A stretch of 64,000 nt of DNA from CAJCIW01 sp963833965 (GTDB taxonomy: Bacteria; Chlamydiota; Chlamydiia; Chlamydiales; Rhabdochlamydiaceae): the NCBI GenBank assembly GCA_963833965.1, contig CAWHZZ010000003.1, positions 496,001 through 560,000 on the forward strand, in the 5' to 3' direction. Under the pieces are notes generated by a model. The model saw nothing but the letters and a program-made list of their open reading frames with translations. It did not search any database and was not told the DNA's origin. Every line of letters starts with the position of its first letter. Positions within the stretch are counted from its first letter, which is position 1. Below are positions 27,026 to 35,832 of this stretch, one piece after another. The position numbers and the translations under genes are program-made.

Positions 27026-28792
27026 ATGAGAATTAGATTAGCATCAATATTATTAACGATTTCTTTATTGCTTTTTGAAACTGCTTCCGCAGTTCCTTCC
27101 ATAAAGCAAAACCCTCCAGAGACACTGATTCTCAAATTGGCGGATGAATCCAAGGGATGGAAGGAACTTACCAAGCGCGTTTCTGCAACAGAAGTGGTTG
27201 CTGAATGGATTCCTTCAAATCAAACGGAAAAAAATTGGTCTGAATTAATCGCTGTTCAATATTTGGGCAGGAGTATTCTAGATCAGAAAGGCAGGAATTC
27301 AGTTGAAAAAATAGTAGATCAAATTCGAAGAACGACCACATCTGCTTATCCAGGGAATAAAGTTACATGGAAAACTATTTATAAAACAAAGAATGCAATC
27401 ATTTATGAATGGATATTACATAACCAATACAAAGATATTCCTCCACAAAATGAAATTGCACTCGCCCGTTTAACTGAAAATGGTTTTCACCGAGTCGGTT
27501 TTACTCGTAAGAACTGCGAAATGGATGTACTTGAGAAAGAAAAATGGATTAAACGATTTAAAGAGTCCGTCATGTTAGTGCCGAAAGGAGTAGCTCTCAA
27601 CGGCCCAGAGTTTTTATCCGTTGCTGAATGTTGTAAAAGTCCTTTAGATTTAGGATCTTCCTTTAAAAACTGGAGAATTTACCACACTTACGAGTTAGGC
27701 GATGGCAATATTTTGATATCCCACCTTCCTCCTTCTCAAGATGGAAATAATGTTACAGAATGTATGGAAGTAACATCGAATGCCGGTGCAGGAGATGTTT
27801 CTGTCGACCGATTGCTCGCAACAGAGAAAGAAAAAGCCCAGAAAGCGGCTGGCATAAGTTTGAAATTTCAACTTATAAAAAGTAACCCAAGCGAGGCTAT
27901 TTTCGCTTTTTCTTATCCTATAGACAAGTTGGTGATCACCTCCATCATGAGAATATGCACAACCAAAGGCGGGTATTACATCTTGAACTATAAACGAGGC
28001 CTTTCCGAAGAAATAAAACAAGATGAGATAAATGATTGGGTAAAAAAACTAGAGTCTATACAGATTTCATCAAAATCCACAGAATTTGTTGCCAATCAGA
28101 AAACTCATTCACTCGAATGCGTGGAACGAATTGATGATCGCATCGAAATCATCAATGTAACCGAGCAGTGGGCAAAAGAAATGGGTGTGATTGATTTTTT
28201 TCAAGCAGACCCAGGATTTACTAAGTGGTTTATCAAATTTCACGATATTCCTGGCAATCCCCCCTATTCACTCCAACAAAAACGGCTCATACAATCTGAT
28301 CCCGATCGTTTTTTTTCAATTCCGAACCCCTCTTCTGAAAGTATCCTCGAGTCTAAAAACCGCAACAGTCCCGTTGGACTCATGGTCAGTGCTCGGGGAT
28401 ATTTACCTGGGGAAAAGGTGAGTATCCGATTATCTGCCAAAGACGCATATAGAGAAATAGTCTTCTACCCCCGTCCTCTTTTGATGAAAGAAGAGAGCAG
28501 GGGACTTTTAGCTAAAGCCACACTACTTAGCGCAGAACCTGGCCATACGCTTTATACGCTTGATGTTTGTGGCATTGAGAAGCAGGAAAAATACAAATTG
28601 ATCTCGCGTTCCGGAAAAGAAATCCTCTCCCATAATTTGCAAGGACCGATAACATGTACCATTTCCCCGGAAGTAGTTGGACAGATAAAAGGGGTTGCAA
28701 AAACTGTATTAGAGTTTGAAGATGGTACCTCCTACTCTATGGAACTTCCGTGGGGATATGAGTTGCTTGAATATAAGCGGGGCATCAAATAA
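27026..28792 (+). CDS. Exported hypothetical protein
   Basis: A 588-residue protein with a clear Sec signal peptide (MRIRLASILLTISLLLFETASA). GGAG lies eight bases before the ATG. Two similar segments, about residues 35-175 and 205-335, each read WKELTKRVSATEVVAEW or FKNWRIYHTYELGDGNIL followed by KEKWIKRF or INDWVKKLES. This suggests a duplicated domain. The C-terminal third looks like a beta-sandwich (GLMVSARGYLPGEKVSIRLSA). AT-rich, like the two genes before it, and probably part of the same acquired or fast-evolving cluster. Not recognised. Confidence 0.75.
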   Translation: MRIRLASILLTISLLLFETASAVPSIKQNPPETLILKLADESKGWKELTKRVSATEVVAEWIPSNQTEKNWSELIAVQYLGRSILDQKGRNSVEKIVDQIRRTTTSAYPGNKVTWKTIYKTKNAIIYEWILHNQYKDIPPQNEIALARLTENGFHRVGFTRKNCEMDVLEKEKWIKRFKESVMLVPKGVALNGPEFLSVAECCKSPLDLGSSFKNWRIYHTYELGDGNILISHLPPSQDGNNVTECMEVTSNAGAGDVSVDRLLATEKEKAQKAAGISLKFQLIKSNPSEAIFAFSYPIDKLVITSIMRICTTKGGYYILNYKRGLSEEIKQDEINDWVKKLESIQISSKSTEFVANQKTHSLECVERIDDRIEIINVTEQWAKEMGVIDFFQADPGFTKWFIKFHDIPGNPPYSLQQKRLIQSDPDRFFSIPNPSSESILESKNRNSPVGLMVSARGYLPGEKVSIRLSAKDAYREIVFYPRPLLMKEESRGLLAKATLLSAEPGHTLYTLDVCGIEKQEKYKLISRSGKEILSHNLQGPITCTISPEVVGQIKGVAKTVLEFEDGTSYSMELPWGYELLEYKRGIK

Positions 28793-28943
28793 TTAACCCT
28801 CAAAAGAAGATAGTTAGGCTTTGGCTCTCGCAGTGCCGTTATGTTGAGAGCCGAGCGCATACAGGAGCAACTTGAGGATTGTAATAAATTTTTTGAGTCG
28901 TTGTGCGAAAAGTGAATATTTTGTAAGATCGCTGTTCTCTAGT

Positions 28944-29018
28944 CGGAGCATAGCGCAGTTTGGCTAGCGCAACTGCTTTGGGAGCAGTGGGTCGGGGGTT
29001 CAAATCCCTCTGCTCCGA
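28944..29018 (+). tRNA. tRNA-Pro (UGG)
   Basis: A 75-nt cloverleaf with acceptor CGGAGCA/TGCTCCG, anticodon arm ACTGC-TTTGGGA-GCAGT giving UGG, T-arm GGGGG-TTCAAAT-CCCTC, and discriminator A. CCA is not encoded. Confidence 0.93.
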
Positions 29019-29084
29019 TTAGTTTTTCACTGTTGCTTAATTAAATCCTCTCTGTCATAGGTAATATTTGACATGGGAGGTGGT

Positions 29085-29492
29085 ATGAGCAATCGTTCCC
29101 CTATTTACAACATGCTCCATCAAGAACTTAAGGCAAGTGTTGACCATTTGCTCGAGTTGAGCCAGAAGAAGGAATCTGCCGTTGAGCAGATCGTTGGCAG
29201 GTTCAATGAGCTATATCAGTTCGCTTCGAAGGTTCGTCGCGATGAGCATTACCATCCATTAGAAGAGTTTAAGGGCTATTTAGAGAATACGATGCTGGGA
29301 TATAAGGATGAACGGCATCGGACGCTGACGATGCGCCTGTCAGAGGCGGTCTGTTTGCTCGGAATGGGCGATGTGAAGTTTAAGCCTTCGATTGTGCGCT
29401 CTCTCTCAGCCCATTTTTTGAAGCACTTTTTCGAAGAGGCCAAGGCGGGCCGTCCCCTTTTCCGCAAATTGATGGAAATTAAAACACTATAG
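29085..29492 (+). CDS. Small conserved hypothetical protein
   Basis: A 135-residue (or 139 from the ATG at 29073) helical protein. GGGAGG at 29076-29081 favours the ATG at 29085, though the spacing of three bases is short; the ATG at 29073 would have only a weak AGG. The sequence is almost all helix (IYNMLHQELKASVDHLLELSQKK, then EQIVGRFNELYQFASKV) with a basic C-terminus. No domain is recognised. It ends just before a fold-back element and converges on the gene at 29638-30477. Confidence 0.65.
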   Translation: MSNRSPIYNMLHQELKASVDHLLELSQKKESAVEQIVGRFNELYQFASKVRRDEHYHPLEEFKGYLENTMLGYKDERHRTLTMRLSEAVCLLGMGDVKFKPSIVRSLSAHFLKHFFEEAKAGRPLFRKLMEIKTL

Positions 29493-29497
29493 GTGTT

Positions 29498-29658
29498 GAA
29501 CCTATCCCACTATTCTGAAGAGTTGCTTTTTGCGCCTTTTTCCGCATCTTTTTTAGTCGCTTCTTGGTCTACTTATTCAAGTATGTCCTACGAAGCGACT
29601 CAAAAATCTGCGAAAAAATTCATCAAAAATCAATTTTTCAGACTAGTGGGATAGGTTC
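29498..29658. repeat. Fold-back element with ACTT-ATTC-AAGT apex, copy 3
   Basis: Arms 29498-29512 and 29644-29658 are perfectly complementary over 15 bases. An inner stem pairs TTTTTCCGCATC...GTCGCTTC with GAAGCGACTC...GCGAAAAA. The apex is TACTT-ATTC-AAGTA near 29571-29583. The right arm is the last coding part of the minus-strand gene (its final EPIPLV codons), so the left arm is an inverted copy of that coding end. It sits between two convergent genes and could act as a two-way terminator, but it is far longer than such a terminator needs to be. Confidence 0.75.
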
Positions 29659-30477
29659 TCGGTCAAACGTTTCCACAGTCCCCCCTGCGGCGATAAATCC
29701 GAGAAGTTTCCTTTTTCCTTGAATGCTGATTTTGTCAGGATCGACCAGCAATAGGTCGAGCCCGTCCCACTGTTCTGTGAGTTTTTCTTCAGGAATGATG
29801 CGAAAAGATGTGAGTTTTGGGAGGAGGTGGTCGAGCTTTTGCAGGAAAGCTGGGTCGATGAGGGAATCGTTGGGCAGGTAGATGGCAGTGGAAGAGGGAG
29901 TTATTTTGTGGTTTTTCAATATGAGGTGTTCGAATCTCGCTTTGGAGAGGAGTTGGGCGGCTTTGGCAGGCGAAGCGACGGTGTCAATGAGGGCAAATGG
30001 CAGGAGTGTGTCTGGCAAGAAAGAGATGAGGCGGTGCAGATATTCGCTCAGCATTTGGAAGGAAAATAGAGTGTAGCATGGATGCGGAATATTTGCGGAC
30101 CAATCGGTGAAGGCGTTTTCCCAAAGTGCGATAGGGAACTGATTTTGAGGATTGCCGCGGTAGATGACGGCGCCGAAGGTGTGGTCGCGGAAGTGGGGCC
30201 AGATTTTGGCGGTGAATTCTTCGAGGGCGAGCGTGTAAGAGAAGAATGCGGCGGAGTCGTTGGGAGAGAATTGGGAAAGCCCTAAATCGATTTCCCAAAG
30301 GATGTATTTGCCGGAGGAGATGATTTGAGTAGCTTGTTCGATTTGGGCGGACCAGTCGAGGGTGTCAGTTAAATGGGCTGGGAGGCGAAGGAGAACGGTG
30401 TTAGAAGAGTCATCAAAGAAAGGCTCGCCGTGGCGGTAAAAGCCATGATGGTCGGAGGTGAAAATGGGTTCAGTCAC
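29638..30477 (-). CDS. Conserved hypothetical protein coupled to trmB
   Basis: A 279-residue protein of unknown function. The start is GTG 30477: AAGGA precedes it by six bases, and the GTGA overlap with the trmB stop indicates translational coupling. In-frame upstream codons run through trmB and read like out-of-frame sequence. Residues cover mixed alpha and beta (SGKYILWEIDLGLSQFSPND, then TFGAVIYRGNPQNQFPIALWENAF). The middle part has an Arg/His-containing FEHLILKNHKITP. It ends EPIPLV inside the fold-back element. The pattern resembles a TIM-barrel-like chlamydial conserved protein, but I cannot name it. Confidence 0.7.
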   Translation of the reverse strand: MTEPIFTSDHHGFYRHGEPFFDDSSNTVLLRLPAHLTDTLDWSAQIEQATQIISSGKYILWEIDLGLSQFSPNDSAAFFSYTLALEEFTAKIWPHFRDHTFGAVIYRGNPQNQFPIALWENAFTDWSANIPHPCYTLFSFQMLSEYLHRLISFLPDTLLPFALIDTVASPAKAAQLLSKARFEHLILKNHKITPSSTAIYLPNDSLIDPAFLQKLDHLLPKLTSFRIIPEEKLTEQWDGLDLLLVDPDKISIQGKRKLLGFIAAGGTVETFDREPIPLV

Positions 30478-31157
30478 TGGAGGTCCTTTAGGTATTGCAT
30501 GTAATGGATGGTGAGCCCTTGTTCGCGCCATAGGGAATCGAAGTAGGAGGTGCCGTAATTTTCCCATTCGGTGACGTAATAGGGCGCGGGGAAGCGGGTT
30601 TTCCAAGAGGGATTGGCGAGCATGGCGGAGTTGATCTGAGAAGTGTATTCGGCATGATCGGTGACGATTGTCACGGGGGTGTTTGGGAGAGCAGTGCGGG
30701 CCATTTCGGAAATGAAAGACTCTTGAAGCAAGCGCCGTGTAGCGTGTTTTTCTTTCGGCCAGGGATCTGGAAAGTTGATGTAGATGGCTGAGAAGCTGAG
30801 GTCGGGAACATAGAATTTGGAGAATGTCAGCGCTTCGCCGCAGACGATGAACAGATTGGAGAGGGAGAGGTTCTTTTTTTTCGACCAGATTTTTCGCACG
30901 CGCTCAAACTGATGGTCGACGGCGACCCAGTTGCGCTCGGGATGAGCGGTTGCTTTTTCGATGATCCAAGCTCCGTTTCCGGAGCAATATTCGATTTCGA
31001 TTGGGGCTGTGCGCCCGAAAACCTCGGAGCTCGACCAACCTGGAAAGGTCCACTCATGATGGCGCTGGTAGTATTGCGGGACAAAAAGGATGCCGTCGTG
31101 GATCAGCGGCCTTCGCTCTTCCCATGTTAAAGGAGATTTTAAATCTTTCGGTTTCAT
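30474..31157 (-). CDS. trmB: tRNA (guanine-N7-)-methyltransferase
   Basis: A 227-residue Rossmann methyltransferase that makes m7G46 in tRNA variable loops, using S-adenosylmethionine. It shows the SAM loop IEIEYCSGNGAWI, VAVDHQFERVRKI, the signature FPDPWPKEKHATRRLLQESF, and the C-terminal GTSYFDSLWREQG that contacts the tRNA. The glycine-rich loop is EYCSGNG instead of the usual EIGxGxG, and Cys replaces the first Gly. Length fits the family. The following gene starts within its stop codon. Confidence 0.93.
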   Translation of the reverse strand: MKPKDLKSPLTWEERRPLIHDGILFVPQYYQRHHEWTFPGWSSSEVFGRTAPIEIEYCSGNGAWIIEKATAHPERNWVAVDHQFERVRKIWSKKKNLSLSNLFIVCGEALTFSKFYVPDLSFSAIYINFPDPWPKEKHATRRLLQESFISEMARTALPNTPVTIVTDHAEYTSQINSAMLANPSWKTRFPAPYYVTEWENYGTSYFDSLWREQGLTIHYMQYLKDLQ

Positions 31158-31273
31158 GGAGAAATTTTACGATTTTTGCGCTTTCTAATCTATCAACTTG
31201 ATCTATTGTCGGCGGTCTTGCTAATCTAAAAATTAAAATTTGGTCCTATGGAAAATATGGAGTTTAACTTCCA

Positions 31274-32539
31274 ATGAAATACATTCACAGCTTGCTCGTT
31301 ACTGGATTTTTGATCTCATTTCTTCCGATGAACGCAGAAGAGGTTGCCCAGAAGGAAACTGAAGAACAACAGGAGGAGGCCGCTTTGACGTCGCTCGACG
31401 AAGAGCTCGCCCGCCTCGATGAAGAATTTGAAGAATTTAAAGAAGAGCTCTACTCCTTGGAATCTGAATTGCAGCAACAGGATAATGCTCAAAAAACTTT
31501 AGAGAGTTTGTTGAAACCGGATGAAGCGTTGGCAGTCGAGAAAGAGGAATTGGTGGATGTGGAGGATGCGGCTGCCTTCACCGCTCTTGCGCCAGAGCTT
31601 GAAGATCAAGCGGTTGTGGCGGAGGTTCCCGTGGTTGCGGAGAATGAACAGATGGTCTTTGCCGGCGAAGAATTGACAGAAGAGCCACTGAATTTGGCGA
31701 AAACTGGCCTATTAGAAGAAGAAGTTTTTTCTCTGGAAGAGCCGATTGTAGTGGAACCTGTACACGCTCCGGAAGTGATCAAGGAAGCAGCAGCACCTGT
31801 GGTCGTCCAAGCGCCCGCCAAGGTCGTACTTGAAGAAGCGCCTGCCATTCTCAATGTGCAAGCGCCAGCTGCACTTGGAGAGCCGATGCCTTTGAAAGAC
31901 GAAGCGATCTCGGTCGATTTGAAACAAGCTTTTTCGGGCTCCCCCGTCATTTATACGCTGCTTCTCGGAATGTCGGTCCTCGCATTGGGGATTTGGTTTT
32001 ACTCCACTCTGTCTCTTCGTTCGTCTGCACGTGTAACGCCTGAGATGATGAGAAATCTGCAAAATCGACTCAGCAGCAATCATTTTGAAGAAGCTCTATC
32101 TCTTTGCCAAGGAAAAGAAGACCTCTTCAGCAGAATGATGCTCAGCGGGATTCATTCACGCCGCCATGGGCTTCCCGTCATGATCGAGACGATGAAAGCG
32201 GAAGGCAAGCGCGTGACGATCGCGTTTTGGCAAAAGATCGGCCTGCTCAATGACATTGCGATCATCGCTCCGATGCTTGGGCTCCTCGGAACTGTGCTTG
32301 GGATGTTCTATGCATTCTACGACGTCAACCGCTCGATCGAAAGCGTTTCGACGCTTTTTGATGGCCTAGGCATCTCCGTTGGAACGACGGTGGCAGGATT
32401 GATTGTGGCCATTCTCGCGCTCATTTTGCACTCGACGGCAAAATACCGCCTGGTTCGCGCGCTCGCGCTCGTTGAAAACGAAGCGCAAAGCTTAGCGACT
32501 CTCATCGACGATAGAACTTCACTTTATAAAGGATCTTGA
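31274..32539 (+). CDS. exbB: ExbB/TolQ/MotA-type proton channel with long acidic N-terminal extension
   Basis: A 421-residue inner-membrane protein. Residues 1-21 are a signal-like segment (HSLLVTGFLISFLPMNA). Residues 22-215 are strongly acidic and Glu/Ala/Val-rich, partly coiled coil (LDEELARLDEEFEEFKEEL). The channel domain follows: a first helix at about 228-246 (IYTLLLGMSVLALGIWFY), a cytoplasmic region, then IAIIAPMLGLLGTVLGMFYAF and GISVGTTVAGLIVAILALIL, the two conserved pore helices. Most ExbB proteins are near 240 residues, so the extension nearly doubles the length. It partners with the ExbD-like gene three bases downstream. It probably energises an outer-membrane or envelope process with the proton gradient. 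ExbB versus TolQ cannot be settled. Confidence 0.88.
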   Translation: MKYIHSLLVTGFLISFLPMNAEEVAQKETEEQQEEAALTSLDEELARLDEEFEEFKEELYSLESELQQQDNAQKTLESLLKPDEALAVEKEELVDVEDAAAFTALAPELEDQAVVAEVPVVAENEQMVFAGEELTEEPLNLAKTGLLEEEVFSLEEPIVVEPVHAPEVIKEAAAPVVVQAPAKVVLEEAPAILNVQAPAALGEPMPLKDEAISVDLKQAFSGSPVIYTLLLGMSVLALGIWFYSTLSLRSSARVTPEMMRNLQNRLSSNHFEEALSLCQGKEDLFSRMMLSGIHSRRHGLPVMIETMKAEGKRVTIAFWQKIGLLNDIAIIAPMLGLLGTVLGMFYAFYDVNRSIESVSTLFDGLGISVGTTVAGLIVAILALILHSTAKYRLVRALALVENEAQSLATLIDDRTSLYKGS

Positions 32540-32542
32540 TCC

Positions 32543-33013
32543 ATGAGCATCATTCCTGAGGAAGAATTGAAAGGATTCGGGAGCTTGAACTTAGCTCCTA
32601 TGGTGGACTTTCTGTTTTTGGTCGTCGCCGTGTTCGCCACATTAGCGGTGACTAAGGCGGCGCTTTTCGACAGCGAAGTCCAGCTTGTGAAAGTACAGCC
32701 CGCCTCCGAACACTCCCCTTTTATCGGCCAGAACGATTATTATATCATCAATCTGAGCGTCAATGAAAAGGGGGAATACAAGTGGATCACCGAATTCAAT
32801 GAATATTTGATTGAGGGGGTGAAGGGGATCCAGAGCGAGCTCAAAAAGCAACAGAATTTAGGCCTTCTGCCCAAGGACACAGAGAAGACGAAAGTTTTGC
32901 TCCACATCGATAAAAATGCAAAATGGGAGCCGATCTCGCAATTGATCTTCGGCGTCCGGCAGTCTGGCTTCGAGATCCATCCCGTTTACGATTTTGATGA
33001 AGAAGCGATCTGA
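32543..33013 (+). CDS. exbD: ExbD/TolR-type biopolymer transport protein
   Basis: A 156-residue protein with a short cytoplasmic N-terminus, one membrane helix (about residues 21-40, MVDFLFLVVAVFATLAV) and a periplasmic domain. LNLAPMVDFLFLV is the family pattern, with Asp22 being the proton-relay aspartate. The periplasmic part has the typical VLLHIDKNAKWEPISQLIFGVRQSG. It follows exbB after three bases, so the two form one operon. Its stop abuts the stop of the convergent gene with no spacer. Confidence 0.9.
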   Translation: MSIIPEEELKGFGSLNLAPMVDFLFLVVAVFATLAVTKAALFDSEVQLVKVQPASEHSPFIGQNDYYIINLSVNEKGEYKWITEFNEYLIEGVKGIQSELKKQQNLGLLPKDTEKTKVLLHIDKNAKWEPISQLIFGVRQSGFEIHPVYDFDEEAI

Positions 33014-34714
33014 TTAGAGCGGAGGAACAATAGCAAGCTTTGGTTTGCCTTCTTGATGGGTGTAATAGAAGGTCGAGTTTTGTTCCTTCTGCCAATCGAT
33101 AAAGTACTTCGAGGAGTAAACAGTGTTGACCTCGTCACTGAAGATGTCTGTCCAGGAGCGGATCATGCTTGAAAAGTACTGGATCTTTCTGTTGTCGTAG
33201 AATTCTTCATCCTCGACGCCAGCTTGCAGAGGCGTCGTTTTCTTTGCAGCGCCCATCTTTAAAGCCAAGAGATTCGTCAGAATCGTGGCGAGTTTTCTCG
33301 GAACAAAAAGAAGGACATCCGCAGTAAATTCGATCGGTTTAGTGATCAATGCGGGCATGTTTCTCCAAACCCTTCCCGCGCAATTGCTGATGCTCTTAAT
33401 CAGAGGGATTTGCGTCAAGCTGGGGAATGTATCAACGAGAAACTCTTTTGCCGAGGTGCGCATGTCGACATCGTAACCTGCCAAGTGGAGAACTTCGCCG
33501 GCGATGTGGCCGCAATTCTGCCTCATGTACTGGAATCGATACTGTTTTTCTTTGATCTCGTTGACGCGGTTTAAGATATTCTGCGCGCGTTGTGCTGTCA
33601 GTGGGACAGAAGTGACATATTTGTTGTCGGGGCGGAATTCTTCAAAATCGCGCATGCCGATCTTCCCGTCGCAGGTGGCCAAAAACGTGGAAAAATAGTC
33701 TGAGAAGACGAATGCCATTTCTTCCGGGGGCATTTCAACGCCGAAAGAGTACACTTTTCGATCGGCCGTGATGAGCCGTAATTCAACGTGTACGGGATAA
33801 TTGCGCTGGGCGTTATCAAATATTGCGCCTTTGGGCACATTCCGGCGATCAATCGTCGCGAATTGCACAATGCAATCTTTCAAGATGCCAGGATCTCTCT
33901 CTGGGTTCTTCTCGTAAAATTTAAGGGCGTGCTGACGCGTTCTTTGGTACTCTTCTTGGGAAAGTTCATAGATCGGAAACGCCTGTTCCCAGTTAGTGCG
34001 GTCGATCGGGACAAGCCCTTGGGGATGAAAATAACTCCATGTTTGAACAAGGCTGCCTGGATAGTCGCGAGATTTGATCTTACAGGCTTTAGCGTCATAG
34101 TGAAGTTCTCTTGAGATCGTCTCCCATCGTACCCATCTTCCTTGCATTTTGATCATGGGGTGATTATCGCGGGGATCGAGCTTGACATCGTGCTCGTTGG
34201 GGTTTTGACTTGTTTCGCGATAGCCGACGATGTCGAAGGCGAGTTTACTCTCGATCAAAAATCGCGCGAAGTCGGCATGGTTTTCTAAAATTGAAGCTGG
34301 AAGGCCGTGTGTGGCCCATTTTTTGGCCAGGCTTGCGTCGTCTTTGACCTCTTCTGCGTGCGCGACCAGTTTCTGCTCCGCGGATGCGAGCCCAGCTTGG
34401 AGCTGGGCGAGACGCGGCCGTACGAGCTGGCTGACCATCTGAGTGACCCCGGCGTATTGCGTCTGCGCAGAGGCGATCTTCTGCCCTTGCTCTAAAAACG
34501 GAGTGAGCTCTTTGACTTTCTTGTCCAGAAGCGAGTAGAGGCCATGATTGGCGACTCTTTCAAATCGGGCAAATTGGCCGTTGAAGTTGTGGAGCCATTG
34601 GTTAACTGTGGCTGCATTGACGACGGGGGTTGAAAAAGAGGATTCTGCAGGGTGTGGGCACAGATAGGGGCAACGTAGAGCTTGAGGAATGGAGAAAGTT
34701 AAATCTAATGGCAT
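33014..34714 (-). CDS. Lineage-specific protein with TLTVP-type N-terminus and possible papain-like H...NC core (paralogue 1)
   Basis: A 566-residue protein of unknown function. It begins MPLDLTFSIPQAL, the signature shared with 5670, 35833 and 38564. Residues about 40-125 are helical, possibly coiled coil. The central part contains HVELRLITADRKVYSFGVE (His309) and, 92 residues on, YMRQNCGHIAGEVLHLAGYD (Cys401). The protein at 35833 has the same order: H-x-x-I/L-R, VYSFG, then NC-x-IA-EVL-AG. A His-then-Cys order with this spacing recalls permuted papain-like (NlpC/P60, LRAT or DUF4105) enzymes. A membrane-active stretch follows (FTADVLLFVPRKLATILTNLLAL, about 470-495). No ribosome binding site precedes the ATG. 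Candidate effector by inference. Confidence 0.65.
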   Translation of the reverse strand: MPLDLTFSIPQALRCPYLCPHPAESSFSTPVVNAATVNQWLHNFNGQFARFERVANHGLYSLLDKKVKELTPFLEQGQKIASAQTQYAGVTQMVSQLVRPRLAQLQAGLASAEQKLVAHAEEVKDDASLAKKWATHGLPASILENHADFARFLIESKLAFDIVGYRETSQNPNEHDVKLDPRDNHPMIKMQGRWVRWETISRELHYDAKACKIKSRDYPGSLVQTWSYFHPQGLVPIDRTNWEQAFPIYELSQEEYQRTRQHALKFYEKNPERDPGILKDCIVQFATIDRRNVPKGAIFDNAQRNYPVHVELRLITADRKVYSFGVEMPPEEMAFVFSDYFSTFLATCDGKIGMRDFEEFRPDNKYVTSVPLTAQRAQNILNRVNEIKEKQYRFQYMRQNCGHIAGEVLHLAGYDVDMRTSAKEFLVDTFPSLTQIPLIKSISNCAGRVWRNMPALITKPIEFTADVLLFVPRKLATILTNLLALKMGAAKKTTPLQAGVEDEEFYDNRKIQYFSSMIRSWTDIFSDEVNTVYSSKYFIDWQKEQNSTFYYTHQEGKPKLAIVPPL

Positions 34715-34771
34715 AGGATTGAATAAAGTTTAATTTTTTTAAAAGTTAACGATAGTTTTATTTTTTATTAT

Positions 34772-35728
34772 TCAAGTTAACTGCATCATTTGTCTCAAGC
34801 GAGGTCCCAATTGAGTTTTTTCTTCTTCGGTAAACGGCCTTTTATGCACTTCCTTGCCGCCTCGGATAATGAAACAGCCATTGTCAGTGTCTTGGTTTTT
34901 AAAATGCCCTTTTTTCCGCAACCCCTCAAATAAAGAGGCAGCAGTTGGGACAGTGGTATCATCAGGGGAGTAAATGACTACCTTTTTATCAATCGATTCC
35001 CAACTTTTCTCAACGTTGGCATTCCATTTTGCATAAGTCGCAAGAGAATAAGCGGCGTATCCTTTCGCTCCACCTCCGAGATAATAATATACCTCGTCGG
35101 CATAGTTGGAAAATACTCGATCAGTGGCGATAGGGATTTGAATTTGCTGGTCATTAAAGTTCTTCACGGCGTCGACAGAAATCCATCCGCCGAAAGAATG
35201 TCCATAAACGAGAACGTGCTTACGGTCATAACCCTTGTCCAACAAATATTTTACTCCGTCGTGCATGTCAGACACCCATCCTCTGTAAGAGGGGGCACCT
35301 TTGCTTTCACCCACCCCTCTCGGATTGATGATCAAAATATCAATGTCATTGCCAACGTGAGATTTAAAAAATTGAACAAAATGGCTTAAAAGATCACTTT
35401 GTTCTGCAACTTTCTCATAATATCCACCAGAACCGGAAACTAGAAAAATAGCACCTTTTGCAGGCTCTTCTGATTTGAAAAGAGCTCCATCGAGAGTCAT
35501 TCCATCTTTACTGGGAACACTAACGCGTTGAATGTTTGGATTGCGGAATAGTTCTGTTCTTTGCTCGGACATTTTTTTCGGATCTTCAGAAACAGAGCTG
35601 TTGACTAGATTGGAAAGTTTACTCTCTAGGTGATCTCTTCCCGTCATCCAATCAAAGGTATTTCCTACCGAGGGAGAACAATAAGAGGATAAAATAGATT
35701 GATTGGAAAAATTAATTTTTGTCGCCAT
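34772..35728 (-). CDS. Alpha/beta hydrolase
   Basis: A 318-residue protein. Residues 1-75 are polar and unrecognised. The hydrolase domain has GAIFLVSGSGGYYE, IDILIINPRGVGESKG, the nucleophile elbow VLVYGHSFGGWIS, an acid in VVIYSPDDTTVP, and a late basic region GKEVHKRPFTEEE that may supply His. The ATG has AGGGAT about nine bases upstream. It has no signal peptide. It lies between the two paralogues at 33014 and 35833, all on the minus strand. The family includes esterases and lipases; the substrate is unknown. Confidence 0.82.
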   Translation of the reverse strand: MATKINFSNQSILSSYCSPSVGNTFDWMTGRDHLESKLSNLVNSSVSEDPKKMSEQRTELFRNPNIQRVSVPSKDGMTLDGALFKSEEPAKGAIFLVSGSGGYYEKVAEQSDLLSHFVQFFKSHVGNDIDILIINPRGVGESKGAPSYRGWVSDMHDGVKYLLDKGYDRKHVLVYGHSFGGWISVDAVKNFNDQQIQIPIATDRVFSNYADEVYYYLGGGAKGYAAYSLATYAKWNANVEKSWESIDKKVVIYSPDDTTVPTAASLFEGLRKKGHFKNQDTDNGCFIIRGGKEVHKRPFTEEEKTQLGPRLRQMMQLT

Positions 35729-35832
35729 AACTCTAGATCCCTTGTTTAAAACTTTTAAATTTATCTAATATTGTAAAGCAATTGAACATTTAAATCGACG
35801 TCATTAATTATTTTATCAAATAAAATTATTAA

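Noticed and set aside
34760..34790. TTATTCAAGTTAACTG as a possible fourth ACTT-ATTC-AAGT apex
   Set aside because: It lies at the end of the hydrolase gene at 34772, and the flanks are not complementary, so no long hairpin forms.
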